The notes below the pieces were generated by a model. That model had not been told where the DNA came from. It was given only the letters and a program-made list of their open reading frames with translations, and made no database searches. Both the position numbers and the translations under genes were made by a program. Positions 35,070-45,779 of a DNA stretch of 64,000 bases are shown here, one piece after another (position 1 is the stretch's first letter; every line of letters begins with the position of its first letter). Origin of the DNA: Acidobacteriota bacterium (GTDB taxonomy: Bacteria; Acidobacteriota; Terriglobia; Terriglobales; Acidobacteriaceae). Where the stretch lies: contig JABCZI010000006.1 in NCBI GenBank assembly GCA_013289765.1, positions 124,001-188,000 of the forward strand. Reading direction: 5' to 3'.

Positions 35070-37256
35070 ATGGTGCTTCGAAGTCGTTGCCGAACGGAAA
35101 AAATCGTCGTCCTGATTGCGTTACTCTTGTTCAACAATGAAATCAGCAATCTATTGAACCAACCCGCAGGTCCCGGTCGAGTTCGCCAGGGAGTCTTGTG
35201 GGCCCAGTCCGCTCCACCGCCCGATATCACGAAGATTCAGCACATCGTTTTTATTGTGAAAGAGAACCGTTCATTCGACCAATACTTTGGCACCTTTCCC
35301 GGCGCGCAAGGGGTAACGCAAGGGCAGATTTCTACGGGACAGATGATCCCCCTCGGCCACACGCCTGACCAGTTGTCGCGAGATCCTGGTCATGACTTTG
35401 TCGACGCTCATGCCGGAGTCGATGGCGGCAAGATGGACGGTTTCGACCTGCAATACAACGGCAATATTAATGGCGATATGCTGGCCTATACTCAGGTAAC
35501 CCAACAGGATATCCCGAACTATTTTTCCTACGCTCAATACTTCACCCTGGCCGACCAAATGTTTTCGTCGCTCGAAGGCCCGAGCTTGCCGAACCACCTC
35601 TACACAGTTGCAGCACAAGCGGGCGGAATCATTAACGTTCCCCGTGTCCACGGGACTTGGGGTTGCGATGCCCCACCTTCGACCACCGTGGAAGAAGTGG
35701 AAGACGATGGCGTGGTGGAAGATGTTTTTCCCTGCTTCAGTTTTCAAACCTTGGCCGATAGCTTGCAGAATGCGGGAATCACCTGGAAATCGTACGCTCC
35801 TTCGAAAGGGCAGAACGGCTACATTTGGTCATCGTTTGACGCCATCTCTCAGGTTCGTAATACGTCGCTCTGGACGACCAATGTAGTACCGGAAGGTCAA
35901 TTTGTGACGGATGCCCAAAAGGGACAATTACCCGCCGTGTCCTGGCTGATTTCAGGATCGGATTCCGAGCACCCTCCGGGCAGCGTTTGTCGCGGGGAAA
36001 ATTGGACCGTACAACAATTGAACGCATTGATGCAGGGGCCGGACTGGAGCACAACTGCGGTTTTTCTGACCTGGGATGATTACGGTGGATTTTATGACCA
36101 TGTGCCGCCGCCGGGCCTGGACGCATTTGGACTCGGGCCGCGCGTTCCGTTATTGATTATTTCGCCCTATGCCAAGCCGGGCTATATTTCGCATACGCAA
36201 TACGAATTTTCCTCCGTATTGAAGTTCATCGAGGAGCGGTTTTCGTTGCTGCCGCTGACCACCCGGGACGCGAACGCGAACGATACGACCGACAGTTTCG
36301 ATTTCACTCAGACGCCTTTGGCGCCCCTGATATTGCAGCCGCGCAGTTGTCCGCTGGTCTCTTCCAGCACGAATTTAGGTTACGCTACGGTAGGCACTCC
36401 AGGCCCGGCGTTTCAGGTTCCTTTGCTCAATAACCGCACGACGGCGCTGAGCATTTCCAGTATTGCCACCAGTAAGGAATACACTCAGACTAATAACTGT
36501 CCCGCCACCGTGAACCCAGGGCAGGGTTGCACCATCAACGTTACCTTTGCACCCACCGGGGCAGGATCAAGACCGGGTACGCTGACCGTTACCGATTCCG
36601 ATTCCACTAGCCCTCAGGTGGTAGCGCTCAGCGGAACCGGCAGCGGAGTCGGCCTCTCCCCGTCCAAACTAACTTATCCTAAGAATCAATTGCTTGGTAC
36701 CGCGTCACCGGTCTCGACGATAACCCTGACCAACATCCGCACGATCCCTTTGAGCGTCTCGCAGGTCATGGCCGTCGGCGATTTTACTCAGACCAACACC
36801 TGCGGAACAAGTGTCGCTGCCAAAGCAAGTTGCACCGTGAGTGTCACTTTCAACCCTACGGCGACCGGACAGCGATTGGGTGCCATCTACTTTTTAACTA
36901 ACGATCCTGCCAGCCCTCAGATGATCAGTCTCGCCGGGCCGGGCACCAGCGTTGCCTTCTCGCCTGGGAGTTTAACTTTCCCGGGCCAGAAAGTCGGCAC
37001 CTCGAGTCCAGCAACGACAGTTACGATGAAAGTTACGAACCATTCAACTGCAGCGCTGGTTCTCGGAAGCATTACGGCAAGCGGAGACTTTACCCAGGCG
37101 AACTCCTGCGGGCCCAGCATCGCACCAGGCGCGAGTTGCGCCATCAGCGTCACTTTTACGCCCACCGCAACCGGAAGCAGAACGGGTGCTCTTACCATCA
37201 CAGATAGCGATTTCTCGAGTCCGCAATCGGTGATCCTAAAAGGCACAGGACTTTAG
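35070..37256 (+). CDS. exported phosphoesterase (phospholipase C/acid phosphatase type) with Hydin-like repeats
   Basis: The 728-residue protein has an N-terminal hydrophobic segment and then, at about residues 55-425, a phosphoesterase domain: [19 protein letters not shown] (the N-terminal metal/nucleophile region of the PLC/AcpA family), [49 protein letters not shown] and [21 protein letters not shown]. These enzymes hydrolyse phosphomono- or diesters outside the cell. From residue about 427 on there are three repeats of about 95 residues of the Hydin/ASPM-like 'choice-of-anchor D' kind ([25 protein letters not shown]). Ribosome site GGAAGGG precedes ATG 35070. It is a tandem paralogue of the next gene, with 146 bases between. 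Confidence 0.88.
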   Translation: MVLRSRCRTEKIVVLIALLLFNNEISNLLNQPAGPGRVRQGVLWAQSAPPPDITKIQHIVFIVKENRSFDQYFGTFPGAQGVTQGQISTGQMIPLGHTPDQLSRDPGHDFVDAHAGVDGGKMDGFDLQYNGNINGDMLAYTQVTQQDIPNYFSYAQYFTLADQMFSSLEGPSLPNHLYTVAAQAGGIINVPRVHGTWGCDAPPSTTVEEVEDDGVVEDVFPCFSFQTLADSLQNAGITWKSYAPSKGQNGYIWSSFDAISQVRNTSLWTTNVVPEGQFVTDAQKGQLPAVSWLISGSDSEHPPGSVCRGENWTVQQLNALMQGPDWSTTAVFLTWDDYGGFYDHVPPPGLDAFGLGPRVPLLIISPYAKPGYISHTQYEFSSVLKFIEERFSLLPLTTRDANANDTTDSFDFTQTPLAPLILQPRSCPLVSSSTNLGYATVGTPGPAFQVPLLNNRTTALSISSIATSKEYTQTNNCPATVNPGQGCTINVTFAPTGAGSRPGTLTVTDSDSTSPQVVALSGTGSGVGLSPSKLTYPKNQLLGTASPVSTITLTNIRTIPLSVSQVMAVGDFTQTNTCGTSVAAKASCTVSVTFNPTATGQRLGAIYFLTNDPASPQMISLAGPGTSVAFSPGSLTFPGQKVGTSSPATTVTMKVTNHSTAALVLGSITASGDFTQANSCGPSIAPGASCAISVTFTPTATGSRTGALTITDSDFSSPQSVILKGTGL

Positions 37257-37402
37257 CCCCAGTCATTTCTCGGTTGCATCCCCTTGTCATCACTCAACGA
37301 GCGAAGTCCGTTACAAGCGCGGCTGAGTTTGAAAGCGGAACCTTGACCCAGCAGCAACGTCCCAGCGGCAACGATCCAGCAACAACGATTAGGAGATTCA
37401 CA

Positions 37403-40400
37403 ATGTCATCACTGTCATCACTGCGAAGCACAACGAAATGTTCGGGCATACGACATGGACTGATCGGCTTAAGTTTCGGTCTTTGCCTCTGTCTCTGCCT
37501 CCTGGCTGGTCAGGCTTTCGGACAAGATGTGGAAGCCCCGGCCCAAGGGCCCGCGAGCGCTGCTACGGCTCAAGCCCCTGCGGGGATCGCTCAGATCCAA
37601 CATATTGTGTTCCTGGTTAAGGAAAATCGCAGCTTTGACAGTTATTTCGGAACCTTTCCCGGAGCCGATGGGGCCACAACCGCGACTCTATCTACCGGCC
37701 AAGTCATACCCATTGGACATCTGCCGGATGCCGTCCCCGCTGACTATTGCCATGACTGGATCTGTACGATCGCCGACATGGATTACGGCAAGATGGATCG
37801 CTATGACGCGGACCCCACTTGCTTGGGAAACGGCGGGCTAACCTGCATTGCGCAGCTTACCGAAGCCGACATCCCGAACTACTTTACCTACGCGCGCAAT
37901 TTTACCCTGGCGGACCACATGTTCTCGTCAATCACCGCCACCAGCTTTCCCAATCATCTTTATACGATTGCGGCGACGTCCGGCGGAGTAATCAGCCAGG
38001 CGCACTTGCCCAGCAACTTCGGCAAGGGTGAAGTGGGATGCCAGGCTGACCAAATGTCGACTGCAGAAGTGATGGATGATGATGGCGATGTAACCAGCCA
38101 ATATCCGTGTTTCGACTTCAAGACCCTCGGCGACACTTTGAGCGAGGCCGGCGTCAATTGGAAGACGTATGCTCCTTCCAACACAATTTTCAATGCCTAC
38201 AATGCCATCAACCATATCCATAATAATTCTTCGGAGTGGAGTCAACATTACGCCCCCGATACCCAGTTTGCTACGGATGCAGCCGCAGGAAACTTGCCTG
38301 CCGTGAGCTGGCTGGTTACCAATAATGCTTCGGAACACCCAATCTTCAGTTCGTGCTTTGGTGAAAACTGGACCGTACAACAGATCAACGCCATCATGAA
38401 TGGACCGAGCTGGGCTTCAACGGCGATCTTCATCGCGTGGGACGACTCAGGCGGTTTCTACGACCACCTCGCGCCACCGAAGGAAGATATCTTTGGACTG
38501 GGACCGCGCGTTCCGCTGCTTATTATTTCTCCCTATGCGAGAGCGGGATACATTTCCCACACCCAATATGAAGCCTCATCTGTCCTGAGGTTCATTGAAG
38601 AACGCTTTGGGCTGCCCTCGCTCAACGGCCGCGATCTTACCGCCAATGATTTGTCCGACAGCTTTAATTTCTCTCAAACGCCCATCGCGCCGATGCCGCT
38701 GAAAGCGCGCTCGTGCCCCTATGTTACGAGCTCGCAGAGCTTTAAGCCTCAGCAAGTCGGTACTTCAAGCAAGCCTTATTCCGTAACATTCATCAACGTC
38801 TCAAACAAAGGAATTAAGGACACAAGCATTGTTACGACCGGCGATTTCAGCCAGACCAACACATGCGTGGGCACCAGCAATAGCGGTAATGCTGGCGGTT
38901 ACTGCCAGATCGCTGTCACTTTCACTCCTACCGCGACCGGCGTGCGAAGCGGCACGATGACCATCACTACCACGGCCGTAGGTGCCGGCACACAGACTGT
39001 AAATCTTTCCGGCATCGGCACTAACATGGGTCTTTCCACATCAGGTCTTACATTTGGCCATCAGGTTGTGCTCACAACGGGCGCACCGCAGTCGATCGTC
39101 GTAACCAACTCAAGTACGGGGGCGCTGAGCATTTCCAGCGTGGCCGCGACCGCTCCCTTTTCGCAAACGAACAATTGTATCGGCTCGATACCGGCGGGTC
39201 AGACGTGCCAGGTGAACGTGACGTTTACTCCAAACTCTGCGGGCACTATATTCGGCAGCCTGACGATTACCGACAGCGATGCGGCTAGCCCACAGGTGGT
39301 AACTCTTACGGGCGTGGGGAGCACGCTTACGACTTCCACCACCAGTCTTAACTTCGGCAATGAGTCCCTGGGTTCAACCAGCGCTTCGCAAGAAATTACA
39401 ATTAGTAATCCAAGTTCCGGCACGGTCTCCATGAACGGCGTAACCATCGTCGGAGTGCAGGATTTCTCCGAATTCACCCAGACCAACAATTGTGGCGCCA
39501 CGCTAGCGCCCGCGGGCAGTTGCATTATTCAAGTCTCGTTCGCCCCGCTTCATTTGGGCCTAACCACTTATCCCATGGTGATGGTCCGCTTTGGATCTCC
39601 CGACAGCCCACTCATTGTGAATTTGCGAGGAACCGGGATTCCTGCTGCCAATAACCCAGTGCCCTCCATCACTCAACCTCTTCAGCCGATTGCGGTGGCG
39701 CCCGGCGGAAAGGCCTTCACCCTCAATTTAAGAGGCTACGGTTTTGTCACAGGCTCGGTGGTGCACTGGAACGGTACGGCGCTGGTTACAAAATTCAACA
39801 GCAACAGAACGCTAATGGCGACTGTGCCTGGAACCGATATTGCCAAGGCTACGACGGCAGCCATCACCGTTTCGAATCCCGCTCCCGGAGGCGGCGTCTC
39901 GAATACGGTGCTGTTGCCGGTGAGTACCGTGACAGCTCTTTCCTTGGCGAGTCAGGATGTGTCGACGGCTGGATCCCCGGTCGCAGTGGTGTCCGGCGAT
40001 TTCAATGGGGACGGACACATCGACCTGGCCGTCGCTGACCAGAGTACTAACATGATTTCAATTCTGCTGGGAAATGGTGACGGAACATTTACTGCCGGAG
40101 TTACGCTCACTGCGGGTAACCATCCTTCCGCTCTCGCGGCAGGCGACTTTAACCATGATGGAAAACTCGATCTCGCGGTGGGCAATAGTCCGGATAGCAC
40201 CATTACCATTTTCCTGGGCGATGGCACCGGCAACTTCACAGCAGTCCCAACCTTGGTGAACACGGTGAATCCAGTTTCGATTGCGGTCAGTGATTTCAAT
40301 CGAGACGGGTTTTCCGATCTCGTCGTGGCCAATTACATGGTTAACACGATCTCCGTGTTCCTTGGCAAGGGCGATGGAACCTTCTGGCCGACTTCCACTC

Positions 40401-40960
40401 CTGCGGTTACGCTCAACGGTCCAACCGGAGTCGCCGTTGGAGACTTTAATCAGGACGGGATTCCAGACATCGCCATTGCCAACAGTAAAGGCACCACCAT
40501 ATCAATCTTGCCAGGCGTCGGGGATGGAACTTTTGGAAAGGCTGCCAGTCTTACCCTGAGCAGTGCCCCGAGTTGGATTGGGACTGCCGACTTCAACGGC
40601 GACGGCAAAATCGACCTCGCGGTCGTCAGCAGTGCCGCCAGCACAGTCACTATCTACTCGGGAACCGGCAACGACGGATTCGCAATTGGTACTGTGAATT
40701 CGACCGGCTCGGCTCCGAATTCGGTAGCCATCGGCGACATTAATGGGGACGGCATCCTGGACTTGGTCACCGCCAACGGCAGCTCGAACTCCGTGTCGGT
40801 ATTATTGGGTTCGGGTAGCGGAGTTTTCCAGAGCCATCAGGACTTTGCCACGAACCTTGGGCCGCAGTCAGTGGTGCTGGCGGACTTCAATCAAAACGGC
40901 CAGCTGGATATCGCTGTCGCGGATTCACAAACCAGCGCGATTACGGTTCTCACTCACTAA
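37403..40960 (+). CDS. exported phosphoesterase with Hydin-like repeats and a seven-repeat FG-GAP propeller
   Basis: The 1,185-residue protein has a signal peptide ([20 protein letters not shown]), a phosphoesterase domain closely matching the previous gene ([67 protein letters not shown]), then Hydin-like repeats to about residue 750, an IPT-like stretch (about 755-845), and seven FG-GAP/VCBS repeats (about 850-1185) with calcium-type loops such as [15 protein letters not shown]. Seven repeats would close a complete propeller. AGGAGA precedes ATG 37403; the longer frame from 37274 lacks the signal peptide at its end. The C-terminus probably binds a ligand, polymer or cell surface. A perfect hairpin follows its stop codon. 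Confidence 0.88.
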   Translation: MSSLSSLRSTTKCSGIRHGLIGLSFGLCLCLCLLAGQAFGQDVEAPAQGPASAATAQAPAGIAQIQHIVFLVKENRSFDSYFGTFPGADGATTATLSTGQVIPIGHLPDAVPADYCHDWICTIADMDYGKMDRYDADPTCLGNGGLTCIAQLTEADIPNYFTYARNFTLADHMFSSITATSFPNHLYTIAATSGGVISQAHLPSNFGKGEVGCQADQMSTAEVMDDDGDVTSQYPCFDFKTLGDTLSEAGVNWKTYAPSNTIFNAYNAINHIHNNSSEWSQHYAPDTQFATDAAAGNLPAVSWLVTNNASEHPIFSSCFGENWTVQQINAIMNGPSWASTAIFIAWDDSGGFYDHLAPPKEDIFGLGPRVPLLIISPYARAGYISHTQYEASSVLRFIEERFGLPSLNGRDLTANDLSDSFNFSQTPIAPMPLKARSCPYVTSSQSFKPQQVGTSSKPYSVTFINVSNKGIKDTSIVTTGDFSQTNTCVGTSNSGNAGGYCQIAVTFTPTATGVRSGTMTITTTAVGAGTQTVNLSGIGTNMGLSTSGLTFGHQVVLTTGAPQSIVVTNSSTGALSISSVAATAPFSQTNNCIGSIPAGQTCQVNVTFTPNSAGTIFGSLTITDSDAASPQVVTLTGVGSTLTTSTTSLNFGNESLGSTSASQEITISNPSSGTVSMNGVTIVGVQDFSEFTQTNNCGATLAPAGSCIIQVSFAPLHLGLTTYPMVMVRFGSPDSPLIVNLRGTGIPAANNPVPSITQPLQPIAVAPGGKAFTLNLRGYGFVTGSVVHWNGTALVTKFNSNRTLMATVPGTDIAKATTAAITVSNPAPGGGVSNTVLLPVSTVTALSLASQDVSTAGSPVAVVSGDFNGDGHIDLAVADQSTNMISILLGNGDGTFTAGVTLTAGNHPSALAAGDFNHDGKLDLAVGNSPDSTITIFLGDGTGNFTAVPTLVNTVNPVSIAVSDFNRDGFSDLVVANYMVNTISVFLGKGDGTFWPTSTPAVTLNGPTGVAVGDFNQDGIPDIAIANSKGTTISILPGVGDGTFGKAASLTLSSAPSWIGTADFNGDGKIDLAVVSSAASTVTIYSGTGNDGFAIGTVNSTGSAPNSVAIGDINGDGILDLVTANGSSNSVSVLLGSGSGVFQSHQDFATNLGPQSVVLADFNQNGQLDIAVADSQTSAITVLTH

Positions 40961-40969
40961 GGCCACTTC

Positions 40970-41010
40970 TTTGCTACTCGGCCAACCGCGGCCGAGTAGC
41001 AAACTTTTCG
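40970..41010 (+). terminator. intrinsic terminator-like hairpin, perfect 14-bp stem
   Basis: TTTGCTACTCGGCC (40970-40983) pairs perfectly with GGCCGAGTAGCAAA (40990-41003) across a 6-base loop, followed by CTTTTCG. It lies 9 bases after the phosphoesterase stop and before the convergent glycoside hydrolase gene, so it may serve both directions. Confidence 0.8.
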
Positions 41011-41119
41011 CAAACATAATGCACTCGCATCGTGTGCGGGTCTTAGGTCTTGAGCGGTTTAGCGGTGGTCCACCGGTAATCTTGGGTGGACTTCTCCACA
41101 GCGCAGATCTGGCCCCGTG

Positions 41120-42544
41120 CTAATTTTCCAGAATAATTGGTTTTAGTCCGACCGCAACCTGGCCGCTGATGGGTGTATGAGTACCACCCGCGAGATCGCG
41201 ATACTGCGTATAGGTGCTGGCGACCGACTGGTTGAGGGTTGTGCAGACTCCTGCAGCGCACGTCTGCGACGCATCCCAAATGATCTCAGCCTGATATCCT
41301 CCGGAGCGAGTGATATTGCAAGTCCAGATTGAGCCGGCATTGGAGCACGGCGCCGAAAATGTGGCGCCGACCAGCCAGTTGTCAACCTGGTTGTAGGCGA
41401 CACCCACCGGGCTGAGAGCCGGGCCATTATCGGGCGATCCGGGAACCGGCGGCCCTCCCCACAACCACCAGGTTACAAGCTGCACGTTGAGATTGGTAAA
41501 CTCGCCCGCCTGTAGCACGTAGTATTGTGCGAGCCAGGCTGAGGCGGTGTCCGGGTCGGTAATTGTAGAGTTGTAGAAGCCGCCTTCGGTATTGAATAGG
41601 GGCTTGCCCTGCATACCGTTGCCGTCGAGCGCTTGGCGGTAGGCAGTCATTTGGTCGGTAATGGGACCTCCGCAGGGAGTAGTCGCGCAATTCTCCGTAG
41701 GCAGCGGGTAGGGGAGCGCGTAAGTCATCGGTGCGATGTAGCCGTGGTAGGACGCAATATCCGCATACTGATTTCCCCCGGCTTGAAGAAATTGCGCCAG
41801 GAAATTTGGGCCGGGACTGCCTACCATCGACGGCGTGATAACCAGCGAATGGCTGTCCTGCTTGATGATCGGATAGGCCGCCGCAGCTAGGGCTTCGAGT
41901 TGTGCGACCGTGCCCGTCCAATAGACCCCGCTATCCGCTTCGTTCCATATCTCGTAATATTTAATGTGTGGCGCGGTGGTTCCGTTATAGTGCTGGACCA
42001 GCGCCGTGACGAAATCCTTCCAGTCTTGAATATTGTCCGGCGGAAGGGTGCAGCCGACCGTGGTGGTTCCTCCGCTTGGTGCGCAACTGGCTTGCTCGGT
42101 AAGCGACAACGCCCAGGGCGGCGTCTTGCTCAAGGTCAGGATTACAAGCGCAGTGTTCGACCCATCCGAATCCTGGGGGGCCATCTTTACATAGCCATCG
42201 AAGAAGGAAAAATCAAAGGTCCCCTTGGTGGGCTCGATGGTTTCCCAGCCCCCCCGAACCGGATGTCCCAGAGTTCCATACGTTACGCCCGGCGCAGTGA
42301 AATTCCCGGTGTCGCTTATGGAAAAAAATGTTGCGGGAATGGCCGCAGGACCGGGCGGTGGCGGAGGCGTGGTTTGAGCTGTTTTCGGCGATGATCCCCC
42401 GCCGCAGGCGGTCAATATACCAACAAGCAAAAGCACGAGGGCAACCCCAGGGACGACTTGAATGACTCTGCTCCGCCGGCTGTGGCCGCTGCTGTGGTAC
42501 TCGACCCGCTGGCCGAGGCCCACAACTTCTGCTTCTGCTGTCAT
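41120..42544 (-). CDS. glycoside hydrolase-like lipoprotein (second paralogue)
   Basis: The 474-residue protein begins with a long basic leader and a hydrophobic run ending in the lipobox LTACGGGSS, so it is probably a lipoprotein. A proline-rich spacer follows, then a hydrolase core parallel to the protein at 33577: YYEIWNEAD with the candidate acid/base Glu, SYHGYIAP, LFNTEGGFYN with the candidate nucleophile Glu, WLAQYYVLQAGE, VTWWLWG, and a C-terminal beta domain. The start at 42544 is fixed by AAGGAG (rc of 42551-42556) six bases away; the frame itself extends to 42793 without a signal. It converges with the phosphoesterase at 37403. Likely extracellular glycan hydrolysis, substrate unknown. 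Confidence 0.83.
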   Translation of the reverse strand: MTAEAEVVGLGQRVEYHSSGHSRRSRVIQVVPGVALVLLLVGILTACGGGSSPKTAQTTPPPPPGPAAIPATFFSISDTGNFTAPGVTYGTLGHPVRGGWETIEPTKGTFDFSFFDGYVKMAPQDSDGSNTALVILTLSKTPPWALSLTEQASCAPSGGTTTVGCTLPPDNIQDWKDFVTALVQHYNGTTAPHIKYYEIWNEADSGVYWTGTVAQLEALAAAAYPIIKQDSHSLVITPSMVGSPGPNFLAQFLQAGGNQYADIASYHGYIAPMTYALPYPLPTENCATTPCGGPITDQMTAYRQALDGNGMQGKPLFNTEGGFYNSTITDPDTASAWLAQYYVLQAGEFTNLNVQLVTWWLWGGPPVPGSPDNGPALSPVGVAYNQVDNWLVGATFSAPCSNAGSIWTCNITRSGGYQAEIIWDASQTCAAGVCTTLNQSVASTYTQYRDLAGGTHTPISGQVAVGLKPIILEN

Positions 42545-43052
42545 TTTTTGCTCCTTACCATTCTCTCGATCGGAAGCCAGGGGGGATGCGTGCGTCGCTG
42601 TTATGAGGAACCTTTCGACGTTCCCAAAAAAGGAACCCAGGAAATCGAAAATAGTTGCAACCTCCGATATAAGAACATTTTCATGAGAAACCGCGGCGGT
42701 ATTTACTTCGTTAGCGCTACACCTGCCAACGGCGGACGGGCCCGAAATCGCATAATTCTCACAACATTCTTTGTGTTCATTGCGTTTTTTCATAACACAC
42801 TTTAAGTATAATCTTCAAACTTTACGCGGCAATTTCCGGTTGTTCGCTGCGCTACTGTACGAATGTGGGAACAGCCATTGACCTCCTAGTCATGAACTAG
42901 TGAGACCTTTCTGCTATCACAAAAGCTCGATACGATCCGTTTACAGATTGATTCTGGAAGTCACACCAGCCAAGTGCAGAGAGTGATTGAGGGGCGCATA
43001 CCGTTACGCTCCAGCACGTTTCTGCTAGTGGGGCTTCCAGGCGGAGAATATC
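42545..43052 (+). other. 508-base divergent gap between the lipoprotein hydrolase and the beta-helix gene
   Basis: No gene is supported here. Several small frames on both strands overlap each other and have no recognisable features. A TATAAT box occurs on the plus strand at 42807-42812 in an AT-rich patch (42779-42830), but its -35 partner is poor (TTGCGT, 21 bases away). The gap must hold both promoters. Confidence 0.35.
42551..42556 (-). promoter_or_regulatory. ribosome binding site of the lipoprotein hydrolase
   Basis: On the minus strand AAGGAG lies six bases before ATG 42544. It decides the start and shows that the 83 upstream codons of the open frame are not translated from this site. 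Confidence 0.75.
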
Positions 43053-45623
43053 GTGTCCCCCAAAAACTTTATTTTTCTAGTGTGCCTGTCCGCCCTGTTG
43101 GTTTTGCGACCTTCCCCGTGCGGTGCTCAAGCGACCGTGAATGAGAATCTGGAAACCGTCATGATCTATGTTAACGGGAATACCGGTTCCGATAGTAATC
43201 CTGGAACTCAAAGCCAGCCCCTGAAGACCATCAGCGCTGCCGCCACCAAGGCATTGAGCAACAACGATAGTGGCATTGGCAGCCGAGTCATCATCAACCC
43301 GGGTACCTATCGCGAAGCGGTTTCGATTGGAACCAACCGAAACAGCACAAACCTGCCGATTACCTTCCAGGCAGCTACCAATGGCACAGTCGTAATATCG
43401 GGAGCCGACCTGTGGACCGGGTGGACACCTTATAGCGGCAACTCCGAAATCTATACCCAATCCTGGCCTTATCACTGGGGAGTCTGCCCCGGCACCGGAA
43501 TTCAGCCGACTCCGCCGAACATTGTGTTGCGGCAGGAAATGGTTATTGTGAACGGAACGCCTCTGACCGAGGTGCTTTCGTTGAGCGCAATGATGCCTGG
43601 GACGTTTTTCCCCGACGAGGCCAATGGAACCGTCTATGTTTGGCCACCGGTGGGGACAAATATGAGCACGGCAACGGTTGAAGTGCCGACCCGCCCTACT
43701 TTGTTTAGCGACTACGCTCAGTCTTATGTTGTTTTGAGAGGACTGACATTTCAATATTCCAATGCATGCCACGGTAGCGGCGCAGTCAGCGTTATCGGTG
43801 GCGCGACTAATTTCCTGGTCGATACGGACACCTTCCTCTGGAACAATGCAGTCGGTCTCGAGTTCAACGGCGCTCAGAATTTCACCGTGAGTTCCTCCGT
43901 TGCGAACCATAACGGCCAGACTGGTTTCTATACTAGCCAGGTGAAGTATGCCTCCTTCCTGTCGAACGTCGCCAATTACAACAACTGGCGTGGGGCGCAA
44001 GGCGCCTATTACAATTGGGACACTGGGGGCGGCAAATTCCTGCTGACTCATGACAGTACTTTCGAGAACTTCACTGCACTGTTCAATCAGACACACCCAA
44101 TACATTTTGATACGGACAATAGCAATATCACGGTGAAATCCCTGATAGCCGTGGGTAACGTCGAGGGATTCTTAATGGAAAAGAGCCAGGGTCCGGGGAC
44201 AATCACAGGCAGCTATTTTTGCGGCAATGGACTAGTCACTGCCAGCCAAGGTGGGTTGGTCTTTCGGGATTCCACGTTATTTACCGTGACGGGAAATAGC
44301 TTTTACGGAAATGGAACGGCCCAAATTGGCGTGGTTGGAGTCTTGGGCGGGATTGCCATTACCGATTGGGAAACGGGTCAGTCGTACCAACTCCTGAACT
44401 CAGGTCTCACTCTTCAGCAAAATATTGTGGCTGGGCCATCCGCCATTCCGGTTTTCCGGGACGACTATCTCGGCGGTTCCGATTGGCATGTCTTCGCATC
44501 CAGTTTGACCTCGAACGATAACACTTGGTGGGCAACTAGCAATCCGACCGCATTTACTGTTCCTACGCCGCGTTCAGGTTCAAACTCCAGTCTGTCAGGC
44601 TGGCGGAGCCTGACTGGGCAGGATTCCAATTCCACCTGGGGTTCAGTTGCCAGCCCGGCACAGTGCAATGTTCAGTCGCAAGGGTCCGACTATTGGCTCC
44701 TCACCGATAATATTTCGCCCGTAACGGCGTCTCCCTCCGGTCAAGCGGTTTATAGCCTGACAACTGTTCCGATGGGCGGAATGACAGGGACAGTAAAGCT
44801 GAGTTTAGATGGGATTTCGGCGATTCCCGGGGTTACAGCGAGTTTCGCCCCATCCTCGATCAGCACTTCCAGTTCTTCCGCGTTGACACTAACCACGAGT
44901 CCGACAACTCCTGCAGGCACGTATTCGTTTACGATCATCGGGAATAGCGGCAGCATCACCCGGACGATTGCGGCTTCCTTGATTGTTCCGCAGACTTCCG
45001 TACGACTCTCAATCGCCAGCCTGACATTTCCCGCGCAGCCAGACGGGACAGCCAGCGCCCCATCGACCATTACGCTGACCAATACGGGGAAGCTCCCGCT
45101 GCTGATGTCCGGTCTCTCAACTACTTCGGGCTTCACACAGACCAACACATGCGGCATTTCGGTGAGTGCCGGCGGAAGTTGCACCATTAGCGTTACGTTC
45201 TCTCCCACTCAAATAACGTCTTACTCAGGATGGCTCACTATCAAGGATGCCGACAAGACAAGCCCGCAACTTGTCGCGCTGTCTGGAACAGGGTTAGCCG
45301 CGCCCGACGTATCAGTCTCTCCCGCTTCGCTGAATTTTTGGTCACACACCGTAGGCACCACAACGACCAATTCAGTGACACTGAACAACCGGGGAACCGG
45401 GCCGCTGACAGTGAATAAAGTGACTCTTAGCGGAACGAACCTTGCCGATTTCTCTCAATCCAACAACTGCGGCAGCAGCCTGGCGGCGGGGGCAACCTGC
45501 ACCCTCAGCGTGACCTTCAAACCGAAGGCAACTGGAACGCGCACCGCGACGCTCTCGGTTTATGACAATGACAGCGACAGCACCAGCCCGCAAACGGTGA
45601 GCCTGACCGGGACGGGAAAGTGA
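43053..45623 (+). CDS. exported right-handed beta-helix protein with Hydin-like repeats
   Basis: The 856-residue protein begins with GTG after GGCGGAG and has a signal peptide (FIFLVCLSALLVLRPSPCGA). MIYVNGNTGSDSNPGTQSQPL is the typical opening of parallel beta-helix (pectate lyase-like, DUF1565 type) proteins. Residues about 35-490 carry short periodic strands such as TVTGNSFYGNG and ITVKSLIAVGN. A following beta domain (about 560-650) has SITRTIAASLIV. The last 200 residues hold two Hydin-like repeats ([34 protein letters not shown]) like those of the phosphoesterases at 35070 and 37403. Beta-helix proteins of this kind cleave or bind acidic polysaccharides. Catalytic residues cannot be assigned here. 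A 12-bp hairpin follows at 45639-45671. Confidence 0.85.
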   Translation: MSPKNFIFLVCLSALLVLRPSPCGAQATVNENLETVMIYVNGNTGSDSNPGTQSQPLKTISAAATKALSNNDSGIGSRVIINPGTYREAVSIGTNRNSTNLPITFQAATNGTVVISGADLWTGWTPYSGNSEIYTQSWPYHWGVCPGTGIQPTPPNIVLRQEMVIVNGTPLTEVLSLSAMMPGTFFPDEANGTVYVWPPVGTNMSTATVEVPTRPTLFSDYAQSYVVLRGLTFQYSNACHGSGAVSVIGGATNFLVDTDTFLWNNAVGLEFNGAQNFTVSSSVANHNGQTGFYTSQVKYASFLSNVANYNNWRGAQGAYYNWDTGGGKFLLTHDSTFENFTALFNQTHPIHFDTDNSNITVKSLIAVGNVEGFLMEKSQGPGTITGSYFCGNGLVTASQGGLVFRDSTLFTVTGNSFYGNGTAQIGVVGVLGGIAITDWETGQSYQLLNSGLTLQQNIVAGPSAIPVFRDDYLGGSDWHVFASSLTSNDNTWWATSNPTAFTVPTPRSGSNSSLSGWRSLTGQDSNSTWGSVASPAQCNVQSQGSDYWLLTDNISPVTASPSGQAVYSLTTVPMGGMTGTVKLSLDGISAIPGVTASFAPSSISTSSSSALTLTTSPTTPAGTYSFTIIGNSGSITRTIAASLIVPQTSVRLSIASLTFPAQPDGTASAPSTITLTNTGKLPLLMSGLSTTSGFTQTNTCGISVSAGGSCTISVTFSPTQITSYSGWLTIKDADKTSPQLVALSGTGLAAPDVSVSPASLNFWSHTVGTTTTNSVTLNNRGTGPLTVNKVTLSGTNLADFSQSNNCGSSLAAGATCTLSVTFKPKATGTRTATLSVYDNDSDSTSPQTVSLTGTGK

Positions 45624-45638
45624 CGGTTTCAGGCCGTT

Positions 45639-45671
45639 GGTGGTGGGTCAATTCAAAACTGACCCACTACC
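45639..45671 (+). terminator. 12-bp hairpin after the beta-helix gene
   Basis: GGTGGTGGGTCA (45639-45650) pairs with TGACCCACTACC (45660-45671) with one G-U wobble and a 9-base loop, 15 bases after the stop. There is no T run, so it could be a 3' stability hairpin or a weak terminator. Confidence 0.5.
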
Positions 45672-45779
45672 CGGCCATTGCTATCCTTCCACCTATTGAT
45701 CTACTCTGATTTCGTCAGTCCCTCCCCAGATTCCCTTGTCCCTATTCGTTCGTTTTCGCTTCGCGATCAACTTGTGAGC

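Noticed and set aside
43077..44105. Minus-strand frame (342 codons) opposite the beta-helix gene
   Set aside because: Located inside a gene with a clear signal peptide and repeats; no recognisable domain.
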